NCBI GenBank assembly: GCA_041821315.1
Contig: JBGUEO010000014.1
Coordinates: 39,826-103,825 of the forward strand
Length of the DNA: 64,000 bases
Reading direction: 5' to 3'
Origin: DIGJ01 sp041821315
Lineage (GTDB): Bacteria > Bacillota > Clostridia > Lachnospirales > Lachnospiraceae
The translations under genes and the position numbers were made by a program. A model generated the notes under the pieces. The model did not search any database. It saw only the letters and a list, made by a program, of their open reading frames with translations, and was not told where the DNA came from. Below are positions 15,392 to 24,043 of this stretch, one piece after another (the stretch's first letter is position 1; each line of letters begins with the position of its first letter).

Positions 15392-16886
15392 TTTGACTAA
15401 CACCTCCAGATGCATATGCTAGAATCGTCTCCTGACTCATCTCTTCTTTTGAAACTTCAAATACAACATAGCCCTCTCTCATAATAACAATTCGGTCACT
15501 CATTCCAATAATCTCCGACAGATCCGTTGAAATTAAAATAATGCTCTTCCCCTCCTTCGTAAGCTCATCCATAATGGAATAGATTTCTGCTTTTGCTCCA
15601 ACATCAACCCCTCGCGTTGGCTCATCCAGGATGAGTATATCTGGGTTTGCTTCTAGCATCTTTGCAAAAACCACTTTTTGCTGATTACCTCCACTTAGTT
15701 TTCCTGCTAATTGCAGCGAACTACTAATTTTAATATTAAGCCGGTTTACTTGCTCGTTCACTCTCTTGGTTTCCAATTTTTTATCGAGCCAAAATCCTTT
15801 TGCATATTTCTTTAGAGAAGACATTGCAATATTTTCCCGGATACTACGAATTAAAACTAAGCCTTCTTGTTTTCTATCATCCGATACAAATCCAATGCCT
15901 GCTTCCAGTGCTTTCTTTGGTGTCGAACACTCTTTTTCTTGTCCATTCACAATGATACTTCCGCTCTGCTTTGGGATTGCTCCATACATCAATTTTGACA
16001 GCTCAATCGTTCCAGATCCAAGGAGTCCTGAAATTCCAAGGATTTCTCCCTTATGAAGAGAAAGATTCACTTGACGGACACCCTTACCATTCATATCTTT
16101 TACTTGCAATACCACTTCTTTTTCCACATAGTTTCTCGTTGGATATAAATTTTCCACGCTACGCCCAACCATCATAGACACTACTTCATCATAATTCGTA
16201 TCACCGATTTCTTTTGTAGCAATAAATCTTCCATCACGAAATACCGTGAGACGATCTGATATTCTAAATATCTCATCCATTCTATGCGAAATGTAGAGAA
16301 CTGCAATATTTTGCTTTTTTAAATCTTCTATTATTTGAAATAGCAATGCAATCTCTTCATCGGTCAATGCAGCGGTTGGTTCATCCATAATAATAATCTT
16401 TGCACCGATTGTCAGACACTTAGCAATTTCTATCATTTGAGATTCTGCTACCGAAAGATGACCTACTTTACTTCCTACTTCAATCTTTAAATGAAGTCTA
16501 TCAAGTACACTTTGTGCATCTGCATATAACCGTTTCCAATCAATCCCACCATATGCCTTTTTGGGAAGTCGACCTAAGTACATATTTTCTGCAACCGATA
16601 AATCAGGCACCATATTAAATTCCTGATAAATCATTGCAATGCCCATACGTTCTGCTTCTTTCGTCGAACGAAATATCACTTTAGTTCCATCCACATACAT
16701 CTTTCCCGAAGTATAGGGCTGCGCTCCTGCAATAATTTTCATAAGCGTGGATTTTCCTGCTCCATTTTCCCCACATAACGCATGTACTTCACCTGGATAT
16801 ACATCAAGATGAACCCCATCCAATGCCTTTACTCCAGGAAACGTCTTCACAATGGAATCTAGCTTTAACACTAAATTTTTTTGCAT
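15384..16886 (-). CDS. rbsA: Ribose ABC transporter ATP-binding protein
   Basis: A 500-residue duplicated ATPase typical of sugar importers. Domain 1 has Walker A CGENGAGKST (residues ~38-47), the LSVAESQMIEIA signature and Walker B IIIMDEPTAAL. Domain 2 has the usual degenerate P-loop (GLLGSGTIEL), the signature LSGGNQQKV and DEPTRGVDVGAK. It powers import through RbsC. It lies 37 bases after rbsD and overlaps rbsC. Confidence 0.95.
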   Translation of the reverse strand: MQKNLVLKLDSIVKTFPGVKALDGVHLDVYPGEVHALCGENGAGKSTLMKIIAGAQPYTSGKMYVDGTKVIFRSTKEAERMGIAMIYQEFNMVPDLSVAENMYLGRLPKKAYGGIDWKRLYADAQSVLDRLHLKIEVGSKVGHLSVAESQMIEIAKCLTIGAKIIIMDEPTAALTDEEIALLFQIIEDLKKQNIAVLYISHRMDEIFRISDRLTVFRDGRFIATKEIGDTNYDEVVSMMVGRSVENLYPTRNYVEKEVVLQVKDMNGKGVRQVNLSLHKGEILGISGLLGSGTIELSKLMYGAIPKQSGSIIVNGQEKECSTPKKALEAGIGFVSDDRKQEGLVLIRSIRENIAMSSLKKYAKGFWLDKKLETKRVNEQVNRLNIKISSSLQLAGKLSGGNQQKVVFAKMLEANPDILILDEPTRGVDVGAKAEIYSIMDELTKEGKSIILISTDLSEIIGMSDRIVIMREGYVVFEVSKEEMSQETILAYASGGVSQNE

Positions 16887-16923
16887 ATTCGCTCCTTTCT
16901 GCGTAACACTAAACGCGTATTAT

Positions 16924-17322
16924 CTAATAGGCACATCCGGCGGATAAAATAACGTTCGTATATCCGGTAAACTCACCCGTCAAAATGATTGCCTTAACAT
17001 TTTTACTCTGTTCTTTTAGTTCCTTATGCGGAATGTAGTTTACTAAAATTCCCTTGGGCAGTAGCTTAAGCGCCTTTTTATGAAGCTCCGGACTAACCGT
17101 TAATGCTTCCTCTGCAAAAATTGCTCCCTCAATCACTAAATATTTCGTAATCTCTTCTAGCACCTCTAAATAACCAGGACTTCCTTCCCGCCAGCCCAAA
17201 TCAATACGTTCAACACCTTTGGGAATTGGTAACCCCGCATCTGCAATGATTAACATATCCATATGACGAATTTCTGCAAGTACACGTGCAAGTTGTGGAT
17301 GCAAAATACCTGTTTTTAACAT
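16924..17322 (-). CDS. rbsD: D-ribose pyranase
   Basis: A 132-residue RbsD/FucU-family protein that interconverts the pyran and furan forms of ribose before phosphorylation. Family marks are LKTGILHPQLARVLAEIRH, IADAGLPIPKGVERIDLG, HKKALKLLP and TGEFTGYTNVILSAGC. I choose the ATG at 17322 behind GGGAGAAAAAGAT; an in-frame ATG eight codons upstream overlaps the end of rbsK and lacks a clear site. Its presence is strong evidence that the operon handles ribose. Confidence 0.93.
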   Translation of the reverse strand: MLKTGILHPQLARVLAEIRHMDMLIIADAGLPIPKGVERIDLGWREGSPGYLEVLEEITKYLVIEGAIFAEEALTVSPELHKKALKLLPKGILVNYIPHKELKEQSKNVKAIILTGEFTGYTNVILSAGCAY

Positions 17323-17342
17323 ATCTTTTTCTCCCTTCTTTT

Positions 17343-18269
17343 TCACTCGTGTTTTTTTAAAAACTCTTCAATTTCTATTCTATCAGGCATTGCAGGTGTC
17401 GTCCCAATCTTTTGTACGGAAATAGCCGCAAGCGCATTTGCATATTTAGCTGCCTCCCACAAATCTTTTCCCTCGGACAATGCCGCAGTAAGTCCTCCGT
17501 TAAAAGCATCACCAGCACCTGTTGTATCAATTGCTTTTACCTGATATGCTGGTAGTATTCCTCGCTTTTTACTTGTCGCAATATAAACCCCTCGCCCACC
17601 TAATGTAATTACTACATTCTTAACTCCTCTTTCAAAAAACCAATCAGCTGCTTTGCTCGCATTTTCTTCTGAATCAATACAAATACCGGTAAGTATTTCT
17701 GCCTCCACTTCATTTGGAGTAATTAGGTCTATTTTTGATAACATACCATCACTAATTGGTTGAACCGGTGCTGTATTTAAAATCACTTTCACGCCTTTTT
17801 GAAATGCAATATCAATAATTTTCTCTACACTAGAAACATTCGTTTCTAGCTGTGTTAACAGATATTTCGACGATTCAATAAGATCCGTAAGTGATTCAAC
17901 CTCTTCGTCTGTAATCGTATTACAAGCTCCAAGCACTACCACAATTTCATTTTGACTGGTAGTTTCATCCACCAAAATCAATGCAGCCCCTGTCTCCGTA
18001 TCCTTTGTATAAAATACTCGTTCGCTATTCATCGAAAGTTCCTGCATTGCCTGCAATGCAACTTCTGCAAATGCATCTCTTCCAAGCTTTGTGACCATCG
18101 TAACATCAGCTCCCGCTTTATGCGCTGCAACCCCTTGATTAAATCCTTTTCCCCCCGGTCCCATTTTAAACATACTCCCCTTTACGGTTTCGCCTGGAAC
18201 TGGAAGATGTGGCGTTCTTCCCATTAAATCTACAACAAAACTGCCAAATACCATTACTTTGTTTTTCAT
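17343..18269 (-). CDS. rbsK: Ribokinase
   Basis: A 308-residue PfkB-family kinase. The N-terminal signature GPGGKGFNQGVAAHKAG (residues ~37-53) and the C-terminal signature DTTGAGDAFNGG, with the catalytic Asp, are both complete. NTAPVQP and TPNEVEAEILTG are ribokinase-typical. It phosphorylates ribose to ribose 5-phosphate, which enters the pentose phosphate pathway. It is the first gene of the operon, 28 bases downstream of the proximal operator. Deoxyribokinases share the fold, and deoC lies nearby, so activity on deoxyribose is conceivable. Confidence 0.93.
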   Translation of the reverse strand: MKNKVMVFGSFVVDLMGRTPHLPVPGETVKGSMFKMGPGGKGFNQGVAAHKAGADVTMVTKLGRDAFAEVALQAMQELSMNSERVFYTKDTETGAALILVDETTSQNEIVVVLGACNTITDEEVESLTDLIESSKYLLTQLETNVSSVEKIIDIAFQKGVKVILNTAPVQPISDGMLSKIDLITPNEVEAEILTGICIDSEENASKAADWFFERGVKNVVITLGGRGVYIATSKKRGILPAYQVKAIDTTGAGDAFNGGLTAALSEGKDLWEAAKYANALAAISVQKIGTTPAMPDRIEIEEFLKKHE

Positions 18270-18296
18270 ACGAACAACATCCTTTCTCTTTTTTAT

Positions 18297-18342
18297 GTAA
18301 CCGGTTACACTTAATGTTAAAAAAATATGAAACCGGTTACAA
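18297..18342 (-). promoter_or_regulatory. rbs operon promoter with two RbsR-type operators
   Basis: On the minus strand, TTGTAA (18342-18337) and TAACAT (18319-18314) form a promoter with 17-bp spacing. A palindrome GTAACCGGTTTC (18340-18329) overlaps the -35 box and GTAACCGGTTAC (18308-18297) lies just past the -10 box. This is a classic repressor layout. The proximal site with its flanks (TGTAACCGGTTACA) also fits the CcpA cre consensus. Confidence 0.8.
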
Positions 18343-18354
18343 TGTTTTTAAAAA

Positions 18355-18382
18355 TAATTAGAGGCATTCTTGTCTCTAATTA
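18355..18382 (-). terminator. rbsR terminator
   Basis: TAATTAGAG pairs with CTCTAATTA around a 10-nt loop. On the minus strand a T-rich stretch follows. The stem includes the rbsR stop codon. Confidence 0.65.
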
Positions 18383-19393
18383 TTTCAAATGTTCAGATCC
18401 TCGCAGAATCACTTGATATGGAACATTCTGACGAATTGGTTCTACTGGTATCGTCTTACTTCTCAGTCGTTCTAAGAGTAAATTCATTGCTACTCTTCCT
18501 TGCTGTTTTGCATCCCTGGCAATTACAGATAATTTATAATCAATCATTTTAAGTGTCTCAATATCGTCAAATCCAATCACTGAAATGTTTTTTCCTATTT
18601 TAAGTTTTTGCTCTGTAAAATATTTCAAACATCCAAGCGTTGTTAAGTTATTGGAAGAAAAAATAGCAGTTGGTGGATCTTCTAACTCTAATAGCTGCTT
18701 GGTACATTGATAGGCTTTTGCTATTTTAAAATCTCCAGAAAGCATATAATTTTCTTCTAACGAAATTCCTGCATCCAAAAGTGCCCGTTTGTATCCTTTG
18801 AATCGATCTCTTCCAGGTCTTGAAGTCTCTGGTCCTGTTATAATTGCTATTTTATTATGACCCGCTTGAATCAAAGCCATTACTCCTTCATATGCCCCTG
18901 ATAAATTGTCTACAAATACGCCATCAAAGGCCTTTCCCTTAATATCCCGATCGACCAAAACAACAGGAATTCCATTTGCCTGAATACGCAGCAGTTTTTC
19001 GTTCGTTTTCTCATCCATTTCTGAAACAGGAGTAATAATAATTCCATTTAAACGTTGGCTCTCAACTGTATTTAAAAACTCCTGCTCAAGACGTTGATTT
19101 TCGTTCGTACCCATAAAATGTATATTATAACCACTCTGCTCTGCAACCTCGCTAATTCCACTAATAATACTTGAAAAATAATCATTTTCGATATCTGGTA
19201 TTATAACGCCTATGCACAGTGTATCACTAATGCTGAGACTCCTTGCAACTGCGCTTGGTACAAATTGATGTTCTTCAATTGCCAAAAGCACTTTTTTTCT
19301 TGTCTCTTCGCTTACATAACCTGAATTGTTAATAACTCTAGATACCGTCGCAGAAGAAACTCCTATGATTTTTGCCAATTCTTTAATATTCAT
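18380..19393 (-). CDS. rbsR: LacI-family repressor of ribose/deoxyribose genes
   Basis: A 337-residue LacI-type regulator. The N-terminal helix-turn-helix is MNIKELAKIIGVSSATVSRV followed by INNSGYVSEETR. The C-terminal sugar-binding domain shows CIGVIIPDIENDYFSSIISG, VVLVDRDIKGKAFDGVFVDN and FKGYKRALLDAGI. I use the ATG behind GGTGAGAG rather than an upstream in-frame start. The gene lies upstream of rbsK in the same orientation but separately terminated. A matching operator lies at its own promoter (19445-19456), which suggests autoregulation. Ribose as inducer is inferred from context. Confidence 0.88.
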   Translation of the reverse strand: MNIKELAKIIGVSSATVSRVINNSGYVSEETRKKVLLAIEEHQFVPSAVARSLSISDTLCIGVIIPDIENDYFSSIISGISEVAEQSGYNIHFMGTNENQRLEQEFLNTVESQRLNGIIITPVSEMDEKTNEKLLRIQANGIPVVLVDRDIKGKAFDGVFVDNLSGAYEGVMALIQAGHNKIAIITGPETSRPGRDRFKGYKRALLDAGISLEENYMLSGDFKIAKAYQCTKQLLELEDPPTAIFSSNNLTTLGCLKYFTEQKLKIGKNISVIGFDDIETLKMIDYKLSVIARDAKQQGRVAMNLLLERLRSKTIPVEPIRQNVPYQVILRGSEHLK

Positions 19394-19444
19394 TCTCTCA
19401 CCTGTGAACACAATTATACTGTCTGTTCTTTCTCTATTCGGTGT

Positions 19445-19466
19445 GTAACCGATTACATATATTATA
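19445..19466 (-). promoter_or_regulatory. rbsR promoter and operator
   Basis: On the minus strand a perfect TATAAT (19466-19461) is followed four bases later by GTAATCGGTTAC (19456-19445), the same palindrome as at rbsK and deoC with one mismatch. Confidence 0.72.
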
Positions 19467-19578
19467 TTAGCACTATCCTTAGGATTTGTAAATCACTAAT
19501 TATGCTTTTTTTACATTTTATAAGCTTTACACAACTTTTTTTTATATATTTTGTACAGTTTTACCAAAATTGTTTTAA

Positions 19579-20214
19579 TTAAACCAATACGACTCCATTT
19601 CCTGCACCAATACGATCGGCTCCAGCCTCGATCAAAGCGTTTGCTTCTTCCGCTGTACGAACGCCTCCACTCGCCTTTACAAACGCTTTATCTACCACCG
19701 TCTTTTTCATTAAGGCAACATCCGGTACTGTAGCTCCTCCGGTACTAAATCCAGTCGAAGTTTTTACAAAATCAGCTCCAGCTTTTACTGAGAGCTCGCA
19801 TGCTTTTATCTTTTCGTCATCCGTAAGCAAGCATGTTTCAATAATAACTTTTACAATAGCTGGTTTCGCTGCATCTACAACCAATTTGATATCTTCATAA
19901 ACCAACTCATAATTCTTATCTTTCAGTGCACCTATGTTAATAACGGTATCTACTTCGTTTGCTCCTAGTTTGACTGCTTCTTTTGCTTCAAATGCTTTTG
20001 CAGTAGCTAGCATTGCACCAAGTGGAAACCCAACAACGCAGCAAGTTTTTACTCCACTACCTGCTAGCTCTCGTGCTACCAATTCTACATGGCAAGTGTT
20101 TACGCATACCGAAGCAAAGCCGTACTCTTTTGCCTCCTTACAATATTCTTTTACTGCATCACATGTTGCATCTGCTTTTAAAATCGTGTGATCAATTTTT
20201 TTTGCTATACTCAT
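19579..20214 (-). CDS. deoC: Deoxyribose-phosphate aldolase
   Basis: A 211-residue DeoC. It cleaves 2-deoxyribose 5-phosphate to glyceraldehyde 3-phosphate and acetaldehyde through a Schiff base. The active-site blocks are present: EVDTVINIGALK (Asp), ADFVKTSTGFSTGGAT (Schiff-base Lys) and KASGGVRT (second Lys). The start is the ATG behind GAAAGGAGAACAGT, not the upstream in-frame codons that would overlap the methyltransferase gene. An RbsR-type operator sits at its promoter, so ribose and deoxyribose use appear co-regulated. Confidence 0.94.
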   Translation of the reverse strand: MSIAKKIDHTILKADATCDAVKEYCKEAKEYGFASVCVNTCHVELVARELAGSGVKTCCVVGFPLGAMLATAKAFEAKEAVKLGANEVDTVINIGALKDKNYELVYEDIKLVVDAAKPAIVKVIIETCLLTDDEKIKACELSVKAGADFVKTSTGFSTGGATVPDVALMKKTVVDKAFVKASGGVRTAEEANALIEAGADRIGAGNGVVLV

Positions 20215-20232
20215 ACTGTTCTCCTTTCGTGT

Positions 20233-20277
20233 GTAACCGGTTACATAGAGAATACCATACTCTCCTTCCTTTGTAAA
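20233..20277 (-). promoter_or_regulatory. deoC promoter and RbsR-type operator
   Basis: TTTACA (20277-20272) and TATTCT (20254-20249) are separated by 17 bp on the minus strand. The perfect palindrome GTAACCGGTTAC (20244-20233) begins four bases after the -10 box, the same spacing as at rbsR. Confidence 0.75.
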
Positions 20278-20282
20278 TACTT

Positions 20283-21116
20283 TTATTGCTGTGCAACAAC
20301 ACAAATCGTATCTGAATCATTTGAATATGCTTTTCCACAAACATTATCGAAATAGTGATTATTACAAAAACCTGCTTTTTTTAATTCTTCCTCGAACGAC
20401 TCTCTATCAAAAATTTGATTCCATACATTATAACATTTACAGTTATTTTCCTCTATGATAATATACTGACCGAGGTAGTTTTTTGTTTCCGAATAGATTG
20501 TATATTGTTCAATTAAAACATGTGGTACCTCACTCCATATCCCACTATCTGCATAATTTACTATCTTTAACTTGGGTAATTTTTCAAGCTGGCTCTCCGT
20601 AAATCCATCGATAATTAGTATTCCATTCGGTTTTAATGCATCCTTTATCTTTCCTAGTAGACGATGTCTCTCCCTTTTTGATAATGCGCCAAAATCACAA
20701 TAAATCAATGTTACAACATCAAATTTTTTATCGAATTCTACATCCATGTAATTATTATTATAATAACAAATATCCAATTCTTGTTTCCTTGCACTTTGTT
20801 TTGCATAGTCAATTGATCGTTTTGAAAGATCAATCCCTGTTACACAAAAACCCGCTTTGGCAAATTCTTCTGCATAAATCCCAGCTCCACATCCTAAATC
20901 TAATAATGCTTTATTGGTAACCGTCTTGCTAAGACTAGAAATCCATTTTGCGGATTTAATAATAAACGCACGTTCTCTAGATCCACCCTCTTGGTTCGGA
21001 TTTAGGTGTGCTGCAAGAATCGATTTTGATATGTGTTCATCATCCCAAAACGGTTCAATATATTGCGTATATATCTCTGGTTTATCTCTTACATATTGCA
21101 CTATTTTTTCATACAT
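20283..21116 (-). CDS. Class I SAM-dependent methyltransferase
   Basis: A protein of about 277 residues with the Rossmann SAM-binding motif ALLDLGCGAGIYAEEFAKAG (residues ~65-84), then GIDLSKRSIDYAKQSA and a post-motif DVVTLIYCDFGALS. It belongs to a group of clostridial small-molecule or unknown-substrate methyltransferases; the substrate cannot be assigned. I choose the ATG at 21116, preceded by GGGGGAATCC. It is a single gene between the atp terminator and the deoC promoter. Confidence 0.78.
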   Translation of the reverse strand: MYEKIVQYVRDKPEIYTQYIEPFWDDEHISKSILAAHLNPNQEGGSRERAFIIKSAKWISSLSKTVTNKALLDLGCGAGIYAEEFAKAGFCVTGIDLSKRSIDYAKQSARKQELDICYYNNNYMDVEFDKKFDVVTLIYCDFGALSKRERHRLLGKIKDALKPNGILIIDGFTESQLEKLPKLKIVNYADSGIWSEVPHVLIEQYTIYSETKNYLGQYIIIEENNCKCYNVWNQIFDRESFEEELKKAGFCNNHYFDNVCGKAYSNDSDTICVVAQQ

Positions 21117-21180
21117 ATGGATTCCCCCTATTTTATAAATTCGTTTCTTTCTAGCATTCTTACCGTGCATTTATAAAAGT

Positions 21181-21230
21181 AGGGAATGTGACAAAACGAG
21201 ATAGAATCTTCGCCCTTTGTCACATTCCCT
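21181..21230 (-). terminator. Terminator of the atp operon
   Basis: A perfect 15-bp stem, AGGGAATGTGACAAA with TTTGTCACATTCCCT, has a 20-nt loop. It lies 44 bases past the atpC stop and just upstream of the methyltransferase gene. Confidence 0.85.
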
Positions 21231-21273
21231 GCTTTGTTAGTCTTCCTTTAAACACCTTGCGGAAGCATTATTA

Positions 21274-21678
21274 TCAAGATTTCCCTGCCATAGTAATACG
21301 GAGCAAGGCTTTCCGCAATGCGACTTCTGCTCGATCAAGATCGATCTCATCTGCACCTTTAATTCTTCGTTCCGCACGAATCTGTGCCTCTTTTGCTCGA
21401 TTCAAATCAATTTCATCTGGCCACTCACAAGTCTCTGCAAGAATCACTACTCTATCTTGAAGAATTTCTATGAATCCATCATGAAGTGCAGCTTCCTTTG
21501 TTTCGCCATCTTTCATAATCCGCAGTGCTCCTGGTGCAATGACTGCTGTAAGTGGAATATGTCCTGCCAAAATTCCAATATCACCTTCTGTGGTTCGGAG
21601 TTCTAACATATCACATTCTCCATCATAAAAGATTCTATCTGGACAGATAACCTGGACTTTAAATAATTTATCAGCCAT
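21274..21678 (-). CDS. atpC: ATP synthase epsilon subunit
   Basis: A 134-residue F1 epsilon subunit. The N-terminal beta-barrel has FKVQVICPDRIFYDGECDML, EGDIGILAGHIPLTAVIAPG and VVILAETCEWPDEIDLNRA. The C-terminal helical hairpin is rich in Arg and Ala. It belongs to the rotor stalk and can inhibit ATP hydrolysis. It is the last gene of the operon, 11 bases after atpD. Confidence 0.96.
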   Translation of the reverse strand: MADKLFKVQVICPDRIFYDGECDMLELRTTEGDIGILAGHIPLTAVIAPGALRIMKDGETKEAALHDGFIEILQDRVVILAETCEWPDEIDLNRAKEAQIRAERRIKGADEIDLDRAEVALRKALLRITMAGKS

Positions 21679-21689
21679 GAAAACCCTCC

Positions 21690-23087
21690 TTATTTGCTAC
21701 TTACCTTAACAAGTACATCCTCAATGTTACCTGCATTTAAGAAATAGCTTTCTGGTATATCATCATGCTTACCTTCTAAAATCTCTTTGAATCCTAGAAC
21801 TGTCTCAGCCAGCGGAACATACTTTCCAGGCAACCCAGTAAACTGCTCTGCTACATTAAATGGTTGTGACAAAAAGCGCTGTACCTTTCTTGCTCTGGCT
21901 ACTAACACCTTGTCCTCTTCGGAAAGCTCATCCATACCAAGAATTGCAATAATATCTTGTAATTCTTTATATTTTTGTAAAATTTCTTGCACACCACGGG
22001 CAACTTTATAATGTTCTTCCCCAACAACACGTGGATCGAGAATACGGGATGTTGACTCAAGTGGATCCACTGCTGGATAAATACCAAGTTCAACAATTGA
22101 ACGAGAAAGTACTGTCGTTGCATCCAAATGAGCAAATGTAGTTGCCGGTGCTGGATCTGTTAAGTCATCCGCTGGTACATATACAGCTTGAACCGATGTA
22201 ATAGAACCATTCTTTGTTGATGTAATACGCTCTTGAAGTGCACCCATTTCCGTCTGAAGCGTTGGTTGATACCCCACCGCACTTGGTATACGTCCTAGTA
22301 ATGCCGACACTTCTGACCCCGCCTGCGTAAAGCGAAAAATATTGTCAATAAATAACAATACATCCTTTCCACCTTCATCACGGAAATTTTCTGCCATTGT
22401 AAGACCAGTAAGACCAACACGCATTCTTGCTCCTGGTGGCTCATTCATCTGACCAAACACCATGGTTGTCTTATTAATAACACCTGATTCAATCATTTCA
22501 TAGTAAAGATCATTTCCTTCACGGGTACGTTCACCTACTCCGGCAAATACAGAATATCCGCCATGCTCGGTTGCAATATTGGTAATAAGCTCCTGGATTA
22601 ATACGGTTTTTCCTACCCCAGCACCTCCAAATAATCCAATTTTACCCCCCCTTTGATATGGGCAAAGAAGATCTACAACCTTAATACCAGTTTCTAATAC
22701 TTCAGTAGTCGTTGCCTGGTCTTCGAAAGCAGGTGCTTTTCGATGAATTGGCTTATATTTTACGCCTTCCGGCGCTGGTTTGTTATCAATTGGTTGTCCA
22801 AGTACATTGAACATACGTCCTAATGTATTTTCCCCAACTGGAACAGAAATTGGTGCACCAGTTGCCTTGGCCGTCATACCACGCACCAGTCCATCGGTTG
22901 GTCCCATTGCGATACACCGAACCGTATCATCTCCTAAATGTTGAGCTACCTCAACAACTAAAATTTTACCGTCTTTTGTATCAATATGAATGGCATTATA
23001 AATTTCTGGAAGCTTACCTTCCGCAAACTTAATGTCAAGCACTGCCCCGATGATCTGAGTGATCTTTCCAACATTTGTTTCTGCCAT
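21690..23087 (-). CDS. atpD: ATP synthase beta subunit
   Basis: The 465-residue catalytic subunit. Walker A is GGAGVGKTVLIQEL (residues ~155-168), followed by GERTREGNDLYYEM, LLFIDNIFRFTQAGSEVSAL, the signature SAVGYQPTL and the C-terminal ILGMDELSEEDKLV-like block. Length and motifs are standard. It forms the catalytic hexamer with AtpA. Confidence 0.98.
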   Translation of the reverse strand: MAETNVGKITQIIGAVLDIKFAEGKLPEIYNAIHIDTKDGKILVVEVAQHLGDDTVRCIAMGPTDGLVRGMTAKATGAPISVPVGENTLGRMFNVLGQPIDNKPAPEGVKYKPIHRKAPAFEDQATTTEVLETGIKVVDLLCPYQRGGKIGLFGGAGVGKTVLIQELITNIATEHGGYSVFAGVGERTREGNDLYYEMIESGVINKTTMVFGQMNEPPGARMRVGLTGLTMAENFRDEGGKDVLLFIDNIFRFTQAGSEVSALLGRIPSAVGYQPTLQTEMGALQERITSTKNGSITSVQAVYVPADDLTDPAPATTFAHLDATTVLSRSIVELGIYPAVDPLESTSRILDPRVVGEEHYKVARGVQEILQKYKELQDIIAILGMDELSEEDKVLVARARKVQRFLSQPFNVAEQFTGLPGKYVPLAETVLGFKEILEGKHDDIPESYFLNAGNIEDVLVKVSSK

Positions 23088-23143
23088 ATTGTCTCACTCA
23101 CTCCTTCTAAGTTTTTATTTTTCGGCAACATTTCACTCCGCCG

Positions 23144-24007
23144 CTAGCCAATAGCAGAAGCTCCCGCTACAATCTCGGTAAGTTCCTGCGTAATTGAGCT
23201 TTGTCTTGCTCGATTATATTTTAATGACAAATCTGCAATCATATCCTCAGCATTACTGGTCGCATTGTCCATAGCCTGCATTCTAGCTCCGTTTTCCGCT
23301 GCCAAAGCTTCAATTAGAGCTCCATAAACAATCCCATTAATGTATTTCGGAATAATTTTATCCAATACTTCTTCTGGTTCTGGTTCATAATTCATAAGAA
23401 GTAAGCTATCTTCCACTTTTTCATCCGTTTCTTCATTTTTTGCACTAAATGGAAGCAGTTTGATTAAAGTTGGTATATGCGTTACTGTATTCTTAAAAAT
23501 GGTATATGCAAGATAAATTTCACCCACTTCACCATTCGTAAATGCATTAATTACATCACGCCCTATGTTTATTGCATCACTATATAAAGGCTCATTCATT
23601 ACTTCCGAATAATCACTGCGGACTTCATAACCTGCTCTAGAAAGAGCATCTCGCCCTTTCGTTCCAATTGCGTATACAACTACTTCCTCCTTAGGAATCG
23701 ATCCCTTTGTAAGAAGCTTTACAATATTCGCATTGTATCCGCCTGCTAATCCTCGATTGGAAGTAATTACAATAACCGCCTTTTTTTTGGATTCTCCAGC
23801 CATCAGTAATGGATGCGGTATATTCCCGGACTTTTTTAAAATAGAATTAATTACTTCGTATAGATACTGAAAGTATGGTTTTGACTCTTCTGCGCGTCCC
23901 TTTGCTTTCTGTAATTTTACGGTCGAAACTAATTTCATCGCTTTTGTAATCTGCCCAGTGCTTTGAATACTGCTTTTACGCCTTTTAATGTCCCTCATTG
24001 AGGCCAT
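23144..24007 (-). CDS. atpG: ATP synthase gamma subunit
   Basis: A 287-residue central-stalk subunit. The coiled-coil N terminus is MRDIKRRKSSIQSTGQITKA followed by MKLVSTVKLQKAK. The Rossmann-like middle has VIVITSNRGLAGGYNANI. The C terminus carries the conserved ALIEALAAENGARMQAMDNA. It couples rotation of the c-ring to catalysis. It lies between atpA and atpD with gaps of 36 and 56 bases. Confidence 0.97.
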   Translation of the reverse strand: MASMRDIKRRKSSIQSTGQITKAMKLVSTVKLQKAKGRAEESKPYFQYLYEVINSILKKSGNIPHPLLMAGESKKKAVIVITSNRGLAGGYNANIVKLLTKGSIPKEEVVVYAIGTKGRDALSRAGYEVRSDYSEVMNEPLYSDAINIGRDVINAFTNGEVGEIYLAYTIFKNTVTHIPTLIKLLPFSAKNEETDEKVEDSLLLMNYEPEPEEVLDKIIPKYINGIVYGALIEALAAENGARMQAMDNATSNAEDMIADLSLKYNRARQSSITQELTEIVAGASAIG

Positions 24008-24043
24008 CTCATCACACCTCCTGTGCTTTTTTACTCAAGCTAC

